Source: Candidatus Anaerotignum merdipullorum (GTDB taxonomy: Bacteria > Bacillota > Clostridia > Lachnospirales > Anaerotignaceae). From it: a stretch of 59,552 nucleotides of DNA. The position numbers and the translations under genes were made by a program. The DNA lies in assembly GCA_019115165.1 (NCBI GenBank), contig DXEB01000028.1, forward strand, positions 1-59,552, written 5' to 3'. Of the stretch, positions 1-8,306 are shown piece by piece. Below the pieces are notes generated by a model, which ran no database searches, was not told the DNA's origin, and saw only the letters and a list, made by a program, of their open reading frames with translations. Within the stretch, counting starts at the first letter, position 1; each line of letters starts with the position of its first letter.

Positions 1-278
1 GCCGCAAATTCCGGGTTTTCTGACAAAAAGCCGTACCCAGGGTGAATCGCCTCCGCATTGGAAGCCAAAGCAGCACTGATGATATTTTTCTGGTTCAAAT
101 AACTGTCCACCGCTGCATTAGCCCCAATGCAGATTCTTTCGTCAGCCAATGCAACAGGCAAGGAATTCTGATCCGCCTCGGAATACACCGCAACGGTTTC
201 AATCCCCATCTCTTTGCATGCGCGAATGATGCGAACTGCCACTTCTCCTCTGTTTGCTATGAGAATTTTAGAAAACAT
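1..278 (-). CDS. accC: Acetyl-CoA carboxylase biotin carboxylase subunit, N-terminal part (cut by window edge)
   Basis: Only the first 92 codons are inside the window. The product starts [17 protein letters not shown] and contains [10 protein letters not shown], both hallmarks of the biotin carboxylase N-terminal domain. The enzyme carboxylates biotin on AccB using ATP and bicarbonate, the first half of malonyl-CoA synthesis. It is the most distal fab operon gene visible, starting 6 bases after the fabZ stop, so it is surely co-transcribed. The ATG at 278 follows an AGGAG-type ribosome site. The ATP-grasp core and C-terminus lie outside the window, so intactness cannot be judged. Confidence 0.95.
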   Translation of the reverse strand, partial: MFSKILIANRGEVAVRIIRACKEMGIETVAVYSEADQNSLPVALADERICIGANAAVDSYLNQKNIISAALASNAEAIHPGYGFLSENPEFA

Positions 279-284
279 ATCCTC

Positions 285-701
285 TTACTCCTTTATCAGC
301 GCAAAAGAAAACTCTGCACTGACGCATAATTTCCCGTTGACAAATCCTTTCCCGCTAGCCCAATAAAACGGACCTTTGTGTTTCAATAGCGTGCACTCCG
401 TCTCCAATACATCACCTGGATGCACACTATTTTTGAACCGTACTTTATCCAAACCAGTAAAATACGGTGTTGCGTTGCCTTCCGCCGTTTCAGACAACAG
501 CACACAGGTGGACTGTCCTAATATTTCGCATAAAATGACACCCGGCACTACGGGATTGCCAGGAAAATGTCCCTGTAAAAACCATTCGTCGGGACGGATG
601 GTTTTTTTCCCATATGCAACACCGTCCCGCAGTTCTGCTTCATCAATCAACAACATATTGTCTCGATGAGGCAATATTTTTTTCAATTCTTCTTGATTCA
701 T
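285..701 (-). CDS. fabZ: 3-hydroxyacyl-ACP dehydratase FabZ
   Basis: 138-residue hot-dog-fold enzyme that dehydrates 3-hydroxyacyl-ACP to trans-2-enoyl-ACP in fatty-acid elongation. The catalytic pair is visible: His45 in GHFPGNPVVPG and Glu59 in GVILCEILGQ. Length matches the family (about 140-150). The ATG at 701 is preferred over an upstream in-frame ATG because GAAGAAGGCGG lies just before it and the product then begins at the usual FabZ position (MNQEELKKILPHR). It lies between accB (20 bases upstream) and accC (6 bases downstream) in the fab operon. Confidence 0.95.
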   Translation of the reverse strand: MNQEELKKILPHRDNMLLIDEAELRDGVAYGKKTIRPDEWFLQGHFPGNPVVPGVILCEILGQSTCVLLSETAEGNATPYFTGLDKVRFKNSVHPGDVLETECTLLKHKGPFYWASGKGFVNGKLCVSAEFSFALIKE

Positions 702-721
702 ATGATTCCGCCTTCTTCTCA

Positions 722-1174
722 TCAATCTTCACGGATACGGAACAACACTTGACCATATTCCACAAGCTGACCGTTTGCCACGCAGACCTCCTCAATGGTA
801 CCGCTGCATTCCGCCGCAATTTGATTAAACATCTTCATGGATTCTACAATACAAATGGGGTCTCCTGCCGCAATATGGTCTCCAACCGATACGAAAGGTG
901 CTGCACCGCTTTGTGGTGCCAGATAAACTGTACCTACCAGCGGTGTTTTCTGCTCATAAAACTCTTCTTCCATTTTTGTCGGTACAGCAGACGCTGTTTG
1001 TATCAAATCGTGCTGCACTTCTGCCACAACTGGCATCGGTGCTTCTGCTGCCGGCGCTGCTGTTCCAGCCGCCGCCTCTAGTACCAAGCGATTTTCGCCT
1101 TCTGTTAAATCCAATTTGGTCAATCCATTTTGCTTTAATATTTTTGCTAATTCCGCAATTTTTGTTGTTTCCAT
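722..1174 (-). CDS. accB: Biotin carboxyl carrier protein of acetyl-CoA carboxylase
   Basis: 150 residues. The N-terminal helix region (METTKIAELAKILKQNG) is followed by an Ala/Pro-rich flexible linker around residues 36-50 and a C-terminal biotinyl domain of about 80 residues. The biotinylated lysine is Lys114 in ESMKM, with Ser in place of the more common Ala before MKM. The carrier shuttles carboxybiotin between AccC and the carboxyltransferase AccAD. Its place between fabF (8 bases upstream) and fabZ fits the usual clostridial order. Confidence 0.95.
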   Translation of the reverse strand: METTKIAELAKILKQNGLTKLDLTEGENRLVLEAAAGTAAPAAEAPMPVVAEVQHDLIQTASAVPTKMEEEFYEQKTPLVGTVYLAPQSGAAPFVSVGDHIAAGDPICIVESMKMFNQIAAECSGTIEEVCVANGQLVEYGQVLFRIRED

Positions 1175-1182
1175 CTCTCACA

Positions 1183-2418
1183 TCATCCTCTGCATTTTTT
1201 TAATGCGATGCACGCATTATGACCGCCAAATCCTAACGAGGTAGATAAAACTGCTTCCAATTCCGCTTCCTGTGCCGTATTGGGTGTATAATGCAAATCG
1301 CATAATTCATCCTGTTCCAACAGATTGATTGTCGGCGGAACCAGTTGATGTTCCAGCGCCAGTATCGCCGCAATGGCTTCCGCTGCTCCTGCCGCTCCCA
1401 GCATATGCCCTGTCATGGATTTCGTGGAGCTAATATGCACTTGCTGTGCTTTCTCATCACCCAAAGCATGGTGAATTGCCAGTGTTTCCGTTTTATCATT
1501 GAGTGCAGTGCCCGTTCCATGGGCATTGATATAGATTTTTTCTACCGGAATGTCAGAAATATCTTTCATTGCATCTTGAATTGCCTTTGCACTCGCTACT
1601 GCTTTTTCATCCGGAGCTGTCACATGATGCGCGTCACAAGTTGAACCATATCCACATACTTCTGCATATATTTTCGCACCTCTGGCTTTTGCGTGCTCAT
1701 ACTCTTCCAAAACCAGTGCGCCTGCCCCTTCTCCCATCACAAAACCACCTCTGCGTTTGTCAAAAGGCAGAGACGCTGTGTTGGGATCTTCCGAAGGACT
1801 TAGTGCCATACACGCACCAAAGCCTGCCACTGCCAGTGGCGTGATCGCCGCTTCACTTCCGCCGCAGATTGCTGCTGTAGTATATCCATGGCGAATCGCA
1901 CGGAATGCTTCCCCAATACAGGTCGTACCGGTTGCACATGCTGTTGTCATAGAAACACACGGTCCCTGCGCCTGAAAACGAATTGCAATATTTCCTGCTG
2001 CAATATTGCTGATCATTTTAGGAATAAACAAAGGAGATACCCGTCTAGGACCTTTTTCTTCCAGCGTTTTATAAGACTCGCCAAACGTCTCAAAACCACC
2101 GATACCGCTGCCGAAGTATACGCCCAGTTCTTCTTTTTCAATATTACCTTCCAGACCGCTGTCTGTCATCGCTTCCACTGCCGCCGCCATAGCATACTGA
2201 GTAAAACGGTCCAATTTTTTCGCCGATAATTTGTCCATACAGCACAACGGATCAAAATCTTTTACTTCCGCTGCCAGTTTGTATTTCGACTCAGATACGT
2301 CGAAACGGGTAATCATGCCGATGCCGTTTTTTCCATTTTTCAGCCCTTCCCAAAATGCGGGAACCGTGTTGCCGATGGGCGTTACGGCACCCATACCTGT
2401 TACAACTACTCTCTTCAT
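1183..2418 (-). CDS. fabF: 3-oxoacyl-ACP synthase II FabF
   Basis: 411-residue condensing enzyme that elongates acyl-ACP with malonyl-ACP. The Cys-His-His triad of KAS II is present: Cys161 (TACATGTT), His300 (NAHGTGTALND) and His338 (KSMTGHMLGAAG). Length is typical. The ATG at 2418 follows TAGGAGGTACGTTT. It is 11 bases from fabG upstream and 8 bases from accB downstream, so translation is probably coupled along the operon. Confidence 0.97.
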   Translation of the reverse strand: MKRVVVTGMGAVTPIGNTVPAFWEGLKNGKNGIGMITRFDVSESKYKLAAEVKDFDPLCCMDKLSAKKLDRFTQYAMAAAVEAMTDSGLEGNIEKEELGVYFGSGIGGFETFGESYKTLEEKGPRRVSPLFIPKMISNIAAGNIAIRFQAQGPCVSMTTACATGTTCIGEAFRAIRHGYTTAAICGGSEAAITPLAVAGFGACMALSPSEDPNTASLPFDKRRGGFVMGEGAGALVLEEYEHAKARGAKIYAEVCGYGSTCDAHHVTAPDEKAVASAKAIQDAMKDISDIPVEKIYINAHGTGTALNDKTETLAIHHALGDEKAQQVHISSTKSMTGHMLGAAGAAEAIAAILALEHQLVPPTINLLEQDELCDLHYTPNTAQEAELEAVLSTSLGFGGHNACIALKKCRG

Positions 2419-2429
2419 AAACGTACCTC

Positions 2430-3164
2430 CTACATGGCAAGACCGCCGTCTATCCGAATGACTTCGCCTGTAATATAATCAGACTGGTCACTGGCAAGGA
2501 ACAGGGCAAGCTTTGCCACATCCTCCGGCGTGCCAAATCTTTTCATTGGGATATGATCTTTCAATGCATTGTTTTCCGATAAATTTTCCGTCATATCCGT
2601 TGCCACAAAACCGGGCGCAATGGCATTACAGCATACATTGCGACTTGCCAATTCTTTCGCAACGGACTTCGTTAAACCAATCAGCCCTGCCTTTGAAGCT
2701 GCATAGTTGGTCTGACCGGGATTCCCCATCAATCCAGAAACGGAACTAATATTGATGATTTTTCCGCTTTTCTGTTTCATAAAGACGGGATACAGCTGTT
2801 TTATCATATAAAAAGCACCTTTCAGATTGGTATCCACCACACTGTCAAAGTCAGGGATTTTCATCATCGGTACCAATTTGTCCTTCGTAATTCCTGCGTT
2901 GTTCACCAAAATATCTGCACCGCCAAAATCTGCTATGATTTGCTTGCACACATCTGCCACCTGCGCAGCATCTGCCACGTTGCATTGGTATGCCTCCGCT
3001 TTCACACCTATTCCCAACAAAGCTGCTTTGGTTTCTTCGGCTCTCTGTGTATTGCCAGCATACAGCAACGCAATATTGGCACCGTTTTCGGCAAATTTTT
3101 TACAAATTGCAGCGCCGATCCCACGAGAACCGCCTGTTATTACGGCTGTTTTTCCTTTTAACAT
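2430..3164 (-). CDS. fabG: 3-oxoacyl-ACP reductase FabG
   Basis: 244-residue short-chain dehydrogenase. It shows the NAD(P)-binding TGGSRGIG motif (residues 10-17), NNAG at 88-91 and the catalytic set Ser141, Tyr154, Lys158 (YAASK). It reduces 3-oxoacyl-ACP to 3-hydroxyacyl-ACP, normally with NADPH. Sitting between fabD and fabF in a fab operon makes this assignment much safer than for an isolated SDR protein. Confidence 0.96.
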   Translation of the reverse strand: MLKGKTAVITGGSRGIGAAICKKFAENGANIALLYAGNTQRAEETKAALLGIGVKAEAYQCNVADAAQVADVCKQIIADFGGADILVNNAGITKDKLVPMMKIPDFDSVVDTNLKGAFYMIKQLYPVFMKQKSGKIINISSVSGLMGNPGQTNYAASKAGLIGLTKSVAKELASRNVCCNAIAPGFVATDMTENLSENNALKDHIPMKRFGTPEDVAKLALFLASDQSDYITGEVIRIDGGLAM

Positions 3165-3167
3165 CTT

Positions 3168-4079
3168 TCAGCGTACCTCCTCTGCCACACGACGTGCTTC
3201 TTCCATGTTGGATACTGCATACACTTTACTGTCTGGAAGAATACGGCTAATCAATTTTTTCAGCGTTGTACCAACTCCTACTTCAATGAAGATATCAAAG
3301 CCATCTGCCGCCATGTTTTCAATACTTTCCTGCCAACGCAGGGAATGGTTAATCTGTTTTTCCATCAAATCCAGTACATCTTCTGTATATGGTTTGGTGG
3401 TATAATTGGAATATACGGTCAGCTGAGGCAGTTTGATTTTCACTTCTTTTGCTGCCGCCGCAAATTCCTTCGACGCCTCATCCATAAACGGAGAATGGAA
3501 TCCTCCGCCCACGGCAACCGGCATACATCTGCCGCCTGCTTCTTTGATGTCTTTTCCAAAAACATCCAATTCTTCTTTCTTTCCCGCAACAACCAACTGA
3601 CCGGGAGCATTATAATTAACCGGGAATACATGTGGATATTTTTCACTCAGCGCTTCCACTACGCTGTTTTCTAATTTCATTACCGCAACCATGGATGCCG
3701 GATTGGCTTTAGCTGCTTTTCCCATTGCCATACCTCTGGCACAAGCAAGACGGAATCCATCCAGCGGACTATATGCACCGGCAAACGCCAGTGCCGGAAT
3801 TTCTCCCAGAGAAAAACCTGCCACTGCTTCCGGTGTGACACCGACTTCCTGCAGTGCCATTGCTGCCGCAATATCTGCCAGATATAAACACGGCTGCGTA
3901 TTTTCTGTGATTTTCAGTTCTTCATCCGTTCCTTCAAAGCATTGCTGCAAAGTGCCGGGGCGGAGTTCCTCCGCCCTTGCAAACAGTTCTTTTACGCTTT
4001 CACTTGTCTCATAAAACTCTCTGCCCATACCGGCTTTTTGCGCACCTTGCCCTGAAAAGACAAAGGCTATTTTACCCAT
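3168..4079 (-). CDS. fabD: Malonyl-CoA:ACP transacylase FabD
   Basis: 303-residue acyltransferase that loads malonyl groups onto ACP. Visible are GQGAQ near the N-terminus, the nucleophile Ser90 in GFSLGE and the catalytic His195 in GGGFHSPFM. The usual motif is GHSLGE; here the residue before the nucleophile serine is Phe rather than His, a substitution worth noting but not one that removes a catalytic residue. The start codon overlaps the end of fabK by 13 bases, pointing to translational coupling. Confidence 0.95.
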   Translation of the reverse strand: MGKIAFVFSGQGAQKAGMGREFYETSESVKELFARAEELRPGTLQQCFEGTDEELKITENTQPCLYLADIAAAMALQEVGVTPEAVAGFSLGEIPALAFAGAYSPLDGFRLACARGMAMGKAAKANPASMVAVMKLENSVVEALSEKYPHVFPVNYNAPGQLVVAGKKEELDVFGKDIKEAGGRCMPVAVGGGFHSPFMDEASKEFAAAAKEVKIKLPQLTVYSNYTTKPYTEDVLDLMEKQINHSLRWQESIENMAADGFDIFIEVGVGTTLKKLISRILPDSKVYAVSNMEEARRVAEEVR

Positions 4080-5017
4080 TTGGCAGCTCCTTTCAGCAGC
4101 GCTTCTGCTTCTACTGCAATTTCTTTAATGATTTCTGCTGCAGGCTGTGCTTTCTTCACCATACCGGAAATCTGTCCGGCAAGGAAACAGCCTTCTTTGG
4201 TATCTCCTTCTACCGCCGCTTTACGTAATGCACCGACGCCCAGTTCAGCAACATCTTCTGCCGTCGTCTCTGGTGCGTATTCCACTTTCAGGAAGGAGCG
4301 GCTAAAGGGATTTTTCAGGCAGCGGCAGGTATTTCCACCAAAACGTCTGCCTGTTGTAACAGTTGAAATATCCGTCGCTTTCAAAATCATGTCTTTGTAA
4401 TTCTGATGCACACCGCATTCTTCTGCCAGCAGAAAACGAGTTCCCATTTGTACGCCTACGGCACCCAGCATAAACGCTGCCGCCATTCCACGGCCGTCGC
4501 CGATTCCGCCAGCCGCCAAAACGGGAATACTCACCGCATCACATACCTGCGGCACCAGCGGCATCGTACTCATTTCGCCGATATGCCCGCCGGATTCTCC
4601 GCCCTCCGCAATTACCGCAGAGGCACCTGCTTTTTCCATCATCTTCGCAGCCGCAACCGACGCAACCACAGGAATGACTGTAATATTCGCTTCTTTCCAC
4701 ATTCCCATGTATTTTTTTGGCATACCTGCACCGGTGGTGACCACCGCTACTTTCTCTTCTGCTACAATCTGTGCCACTTCATCCACATGAGGGCTCATCA
4801 GCATGATATTCACACCAAACGGTTTCTCTGTCAGTTTTCTGGCAATACGAATCTGTTCCCGCAGATAATCGCCACCGGCATTCATCGCAGAAATAATGCC
4901 CAGACCACCGCCATTGGAAACAGCAGCCGCCAGCTTGCCATCCGCAATCCAAGCCATGCCCCCTTGAAAAATAGGGTATTCAATGCCTATCATTGAGCAA
5001 ATCGGTGAAACAATCAT
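4067..5017 (-). CDS. fabK: Enoyl-ACP reductase II FabK (FMN-dependent)
   Basis: 316-residue TIM-barrel flavoprotein of the nitronate monooxygenase/FabK family. Features are the N-terminal IFQGGMAWIAD, the glycine-rich GGGLGIISA, the EGGESGGH loop and the AAGGIGDGRGM phosphate-binding motif. It carries out the final reduction of each elongation cycle using FMN and NAD(P)H. No FabI is encoded in the visible operon, so this is probably the enoyl reductase used. As known for the FabK family, such enzymes are insensitive to triclosan. RBS GGAGGGAAAGAA precedes the ATG. Confidence 0.94.
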   Translation of the reverse strand: MIVSPICSMIGIEYPIFQGGMAWIADGKLAAAVSNGGGLGIISAMNAGGDYLREQIRIARKLTEKPFGVNIMLMSPHVDEVAQIVAEEKVAVVTTGAGMPKKYMGMWKEANITVIPVVASVAAAKMMEKAGASAVIAEGGESGGHIGEMSTMPLVPQVCDAVSIPVLAAGGIGDGRGMAAAFMLGAVGVQMGTRFLLAEECGVHQNYKDMILKATDISTVTTGRRFGGNTCRCLKNPFSRSFLKVEYAPETTAEDVAELGVGALRKAAVEGDTKEGCFLAGQISGMVKKAQPAAEIIKEIAVEAEALLKGAAKWVK

Positions 5018-5032
5018 TTCTTTCCCTCCAAT

Positions 5033-5257
5033 TTAGTTCTGCTTGCTTTCGATCATTGCTACCAGATCCGCAACAGTTTCTACTTTATTTTCGCCCATTT
5101 CAATTTCTGTGCCCAGTTCTTCTTCCAGACTCATCAACAGTTCCATAACATCCAGAGAGTCAATCCCCAAGTCAGCAAATTTTGTTTCCATTGTAATTTC
5201 AGATACTTCACATTCCAGTTTTTCTGCCAATAATGCTGCGATTTTTTCAAATACCAT
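5033..5257 (-). CDS. acpP: Acyl carrier protein
   Basis: 74-residue acidic helical protein. Ser34 in GIDSLDVMEL is the attachment site for 4'-phosphopantetheine, and the surrounding helix II (DSLDVMELLMSLEEELG) is the surface recognised by Fab enzymes. The AGGAGA ribosome site stands before the ATG at 5257. It lies second in the operon, 15 bases upstream of fabK and 105 bases after fabH; that 105-base spacer shows no obvious second promoter. Confidence 0.96.
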   Translation of the reverse strand: MVFEKIAALLAEKLECEVSEITMETKFADLGIDSLDVMELLMSLEEELGTEIEMGENKVETVADLVAMIESKQN

Positions 5258-5362
5258 AATTCATTCTCCTTTTCTTGTCATACCTTAAATATTTTTTCCT
5301 GAGGTCTCCTGATGTCCCTCTGATCCGATAAACGGATTTTGTATATGAAGCCTGACGGCTCA

Positions 5363-6316
5363 TTACCATCTTACAATGCAAGCGGCGCTTGCCAGCCCGC
5401 CCCCAAAAGCAGGCAGCAACAGCAGATCGCCTTTTTGCAGCATTCCATTTCGATTCATCTCATCCAAAGCAATCGGAATGCTTGCGGATGAAGTGTTGCC
5501 ATAACGGTCAATATTCACATAAAACTTTTCTTTCGGAACTTTCAGCATCACACTGGCAAAGTCAATAATCCTCTGATTTGCCTGATGCGGTACAATATAC
5601 TTGATGTCATCCATGGTCAAACCATTTTCTTTCAATAAGTGCTTAGAGTCCTTGCAAATAGCGTTCACGGCAAACTTAAAGGTCTCCTGTCCTTTCATAT
5701 GGATGTACGGTTTTTTCTGCTCCAATTCAAAAAATGGAGATTTTCCAATGTGATTGGGAATATCAATGACCGTATCGCCGCCCTTTACATGAAAGACAGA
5801 ATCCAAATAGTCATTTCCTTTCCCCAGAACCACCGCTCCTGCACCATCTCCAAAAATCACGCAGGTACTTCTGTCTTCCCAGTCTACAATTCGACTCAAA
5901 CGCTCAGAACCAATAATCAAAGCCTTCGTTGCTTTTCCTCTTGCAAAAAATCCCGCTGCAGTTTCCAGCAAAAATACAAAAGCAGAACACGCCGCATTGA
6001 TGTCCATTGTCATACAAGACAATCCCAACTGATTTTGTACCATACAAGATACTGAAGGAGATGCCGACTCTCCACTGACGCTGGCTACCAGAATTAAGTC
6101 AATTTCTTCTTTTGTGACGCCGCTATTTTCCAATGCCGCAAGCGCCGCTTTTGTCCCCATATCTGCCGCGGTTTCATTTGTGCTGATATGGCGCTCTTTG
6201 ACACCAACGCGCTGCATAATCCATTCATCATTTGTATCTACCAATTTCGAAATATCTTCATTAGTCACCACTCTGGGCGGAACATACATTCCTGTTCCCA
6301 ATATCGAAAAACTCAT
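5363..6316 (-). CDS. fabH: 3-oxoacyl-ACP synthase III FabH
   Basis: 317-residue initiating condensing enzyme that joins an acyl-CoA primer to malonyl-ACP. The catalytic triad is Cys110 (DINAACSAF), His244 (VPHQANQRI) and Asn274 (YGNTSSASIP). It is the first gene of the fab operon; GGGAGGAAAG is its ribosome site and a promoter-like sequence is seen 39-65 bases upstream. Whether it prefers acetyl-CoA or branched primers cannot be told from sequence alone. Confidence 0.96.
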   Translation of the reverse strand: MSFSILGTGMYVPPRVVTNEDISKLVDTNDEWIMQRVGVKERHISTNETAADMGTKAALAALENSGVTKEEIDLILVASVSGESASPSVSCMVQNQLGLSCMTMDINAACSAFVFLLETAAGFFARGKATKALIIGSERLSRIVDWEDRSTCVIFGDGAGAVVLGKGNDYLDSVFHVKGGDTVIDIPNHIGKSPFFELEQKKPYIHMKGQETFKFAVNAICKDSKHLLKENGLTMDDIKYIVPHQANQRIIDFASVMLKVPKEKFYVNIDRYGNTSSASIPIALDEMNRNGMLQKGDLLLLPAFGGGLASAACIVRW

Positions 6317-6354
6317 GCTTTCTTTCCTCCCGCGATATGCATTCTTTTGTGCTT

Positions 6355-6381
6355 ACGATATTTAGTCCCCGTTTTTGTCAA
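6355..6381 (-). promoter_or_regulatory. Candidate promoter of the fab operon
   Basis: On the minus strand TTGACA (6376-6381) is followed after 15 bases by TATCGT (6355-6360), about 40 bases before the fabH start. The -35 is perfect, but the spacing is short and the -10 matches only four of six bases. I found no sequence resembling a FapR or FabT palindrome here. Confidence 0.45.
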
Positions 6382-6456
6382 AAAGGTTACAAAAATATGA
6401 AAAAAATTTTTTAACCAAAACAAACGCGGGTTCTGTTCGATCCGCACAGCTCCTTC

Positions 6457-6783
6457 TTACAGTTTGTTCTTCAACCGCAGCAATAACATGGTAAAGCAAC
6501 AAACAGATGCACAGACATAAGAAAGCATGCCAATTCCCAACATCATCCTTCTGCGCCGCATCCGATTTGCCAACAGGCTGAAATTTTGTTCCATTCTCTG
6601 TTCTGACGGAATCTGCGATAAGCCGGAAATCTTCTGTAGAAATTTACGATACTGTTTATACTGTTGCCGGCATGTCGGACATTCTGTCAGATGCTGTGAC
6701 ACAAATTGTTTTGTTGCTTCACTGGCAAGCCCGTCATGGTATAAAGAAATCAGATCCATTACAATATCACAATTCCAACTCAT
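6457..6783 (-). CDS. Anti-sigma factor with zinc-binding ZAS motif and one membrane segment
   Basis: 108 residues. The N-terminal part carries a zf-HC2/ZAS signature, HLTECPTC (His-x3-Cys-x2-Cys), typical of anti-sigma factors that clamp ECF sigma factors. Residues about 80-102 (MLGIGMLSYVCASVCCFTML) form a single membrane segment with a short cytoplasmic tail, so there is almost no extracellular sensor domain. The start overlaps the sigma gene by 17 bases, the usual sigma/anti-sigma pairing. The inducing signal is not evident. Confidence 0.85.
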   Translation of the reverse strand: MSWNCDIVMDLISLYHDGLASEATKQFVSQHLTECPTCRQQYKQYRKFLQKISGLSQIPSEQRMEQNFSLLANRMRRRRMMLGIGMLSYVCASVCCFTMLLLRLKNKL

Positions 6784-7273
6784 TCTGCAACACCTCCATC
6801 ATTTTTTTCTTTGCGCGGAAAAAAATCACCTTCGCAGAATTCTCGCTGATTTTCAATACCAGTGCAATCTGCGAAAATGGCAGTTCCGCATAGATACGCA
6901 ACAACACCACATCTCGGTATTTTTTCGGAATATCTTCCATTACCGCGCGCACAACCTTTTCTACATGTTTTTTATGTATATATTCTGCGGGATCTCCACT
7001 TTGCAAGCAATAGCTGTTTTCTACCAAATCCAAATTGGCAGAATCCATATGCAGGCGATTGCGCTTCAGGTACTTAAAATAAACATGCTTTCCAATAGAC
7101 GCAAGCCAAGTAAACACCTCACACTCGCCTCGGAACCGGTGGAAAGATGTATATGCCTGCAAAAACGTTTCTTGCGTCAAATCTTCCACCAGCGAGCGGT
7201 CTGCGCAAAGACGATACAAAAAAGCATATACTCTGTCGTAATACGTGCCATACAGTGTCTCAAACGTATTCAA
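6767..7273 (-). CDS. ECF-type RNA polymerase sigma factor (sigma-70 family)
   Basis: 168 residues with sigma region 2 at the N-terminus (LYGTYYDRVYAFLYRLC, then LVEDLTQETFLQAY) and region 4 at the C-terminus (DIPKKYRDVVLLRIYAELPF, SQIALVLKISENSAKV). There is no region 1 or 3, as expected for group IV sigma factors. The TTG start at 7273 is chosen because GGAGG sits 7 bases before it. It is coupled with the anti-sigma gene downstream. Autoregulation is usual in such pairs, but the promoter seen here looks like an ordinary extended -10. Confidence 0.9.
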   Translation of the reverse strand: MNTFETLYGTYYDRVYAFLYRLCADRSLVEDLTQETFLQAYTSFHRFRGECEVFTWLASIGKHVYFKYLKRNRLHMDSANLDLVENSYCLQSGDPAEYIHKKHVEKVVRAVMEDIPKKYRDVVLLRIYAELPFSQIALVLKISENSAKVIFFRAKKKMMEVLQNELEL

Positions 7274-7304
7274 CCGCTCACCTCCATTGCTTGTTTCGCG
7301 TTAT

Positions 7305-7313
7305 AGTATACCA
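7305..7313 (-). promoter_or_regulatory. Extended -10 promoter upstream of the ECF sigma gene
   Basis: The minus strand reads TGGTATACT, an extended -10 (TG-n-TATACT), about 35 bases before the sigma gene start. No good -35 hexamer is present at 16-18 bases. The same TGGTATACT string occurs in the candidate promoters at 52134 and 58129. Confidence 0.5.
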
Positions 7314-7423
7314 TATCAAAACAGGAAAATCCACCCACTTTCTATGCATTCTTTTGCAAACTGCCACGAAAAAAATCGTTTTTTTTCTTTTTATACTTCT
7401 GAAAAAATTTTCCCAATTCCTTC

Positions 7424-7452
7424 TTGACAAAATCAAAATAATATGGCAGAAT
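7424..7452 (+). promoter_or_regulatory. Promoter of tRNA-Pro(CGG)
   Basis: TTGACA (7424-7429), a 17-base spacer, then CAGAAT (7447-7452), ending 15 bases before the tRNA. Perfect -35 and a 4/6 -10. Confidence 0.65.
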
Positions 7453-7467
7453 ACTATTGTTGTGTAT

Positions 7468-7541
<74 letters not shown>

Positions 7542-7545
7542 TTTC

Positions 7546-7574
7546 AAAAGGTCTGCAAAAAGCAGACCTTTTTC
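7546..7574 (+). terminator. Rho-independent terminator after tRNA-Pro(CGG)
   Basis: Hairpin AAAAGGTCTGC / GCAGACCTTTT with a short A loop, immediately followed by a T-rich run. Confidence 0.85.
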
Positions 7575-7764
7575 TGTTTTCTCTTCCCATTGTATCACCC
7601 TGCCGTTTTATGATACTGCCCGATTCTTTACAAAACCGGCTTTCTCTGTTTTCCAACACAAATCCATTCCTTCCGACATAGATAATCCCTGTCAATCATA
7701 AAAGGTGCCGAACGCATCGACACCCCTCTTTCCTCCTGCATCATCCTCTGCTGCAAACAAAAGC

Positions 7765-8172
7765 TTATTCTTTTTCCACAGCTTCATAAATCTCCTCTGG
7801 GGACTTTTGGTAATACTTCGTAAAATCTTCTGCCACTGCTTCTGCCGTTCTGGAAGCATAATACATGCGGCAGGCTTCTTCTGCATCCATATGATGCTTC
7901 TTGGCAATCCGCGCTATTACATCCAACAGCAACGCCGTTCTTTCCGCATAATGCGCATAAGCATTTTCCTCCGCATCGCTTTCCATTGCCATTAGTCCAT
8001 CCAGCATACCAATATAAAATTCCAGATCCATATCCGGGAACAGCGCCCTGCTTTCCAGCAGCGTCTTCACCATCCCGTTTTTATCAAAAGACAAAAACAC
8101 TTTATTCCCAGGAATATTTTTCAAATGGCTGTAATATTCCGTACAAGAAATCAGCATTGTCAATTCATCCAT
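7765..8172 (-). CDS. Unrecognised small acidic protein (weak DUF3791-like resemblance)
   Basis: 135 residues, predicted soluble and mostly helical, with no signal peptide or membrane segment. The N-terminal 60 residues (YYSHLKNIPGNKVFLSF, then a Leu-rich helix) loosely recall DUF3791-type proteins of clostridia, but this is an impression and not a firm match. The C-terminus is rich in Tyr, Glu and Lys. It stands alone, convergent with the tRNA unit on its left and divergent from the B3/4 gene on its right, with GGGAGAG before the ATG. No function can be assigned. Confidence 0.7.
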   Translation of the reverse strand: MDELTMLISCTEYYSHLKNIPGNKVFLSFDKNGMVKTLLESRALFPDMDLEFYIGMLDGLMAMESDAEENAYAHYAERTALLLDVIARIAKKHHMDAEEACRMYYASRTAEAVAEDFTKYYQKSPEEIYEAVEKE

Positions 8173-8245
8173 ATTTTTTCTCTCCCTTCTTTTTCTGTAT
8201 CATACCTGTTTTTTGAGCAAATTTCAACCTTGTTTTTATTTCCCC

Positions 8246-8273
8246 TTGACAATGCTGCAAAAAACGGTATGGT
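8246..8273 (+). promoter_or_regulatory. Promoter of the B3/4-domain gene
   Basis: TTGACA (8246-8251), a 16-base spacer, TATGGT (8268-8273), 33 bases before the ATG. Confidence 0.65.
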
Positions 8274-8306
8274 AATATCAAAAAGAAAAAAAGGAGCGAT
8301 CCCATT

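Noticed and set aside
6317-6456. FapR or FabT operator in front of fabH
   Set aside because: No palindrome resembling either consensus could be found; only a promoter-like sequence.
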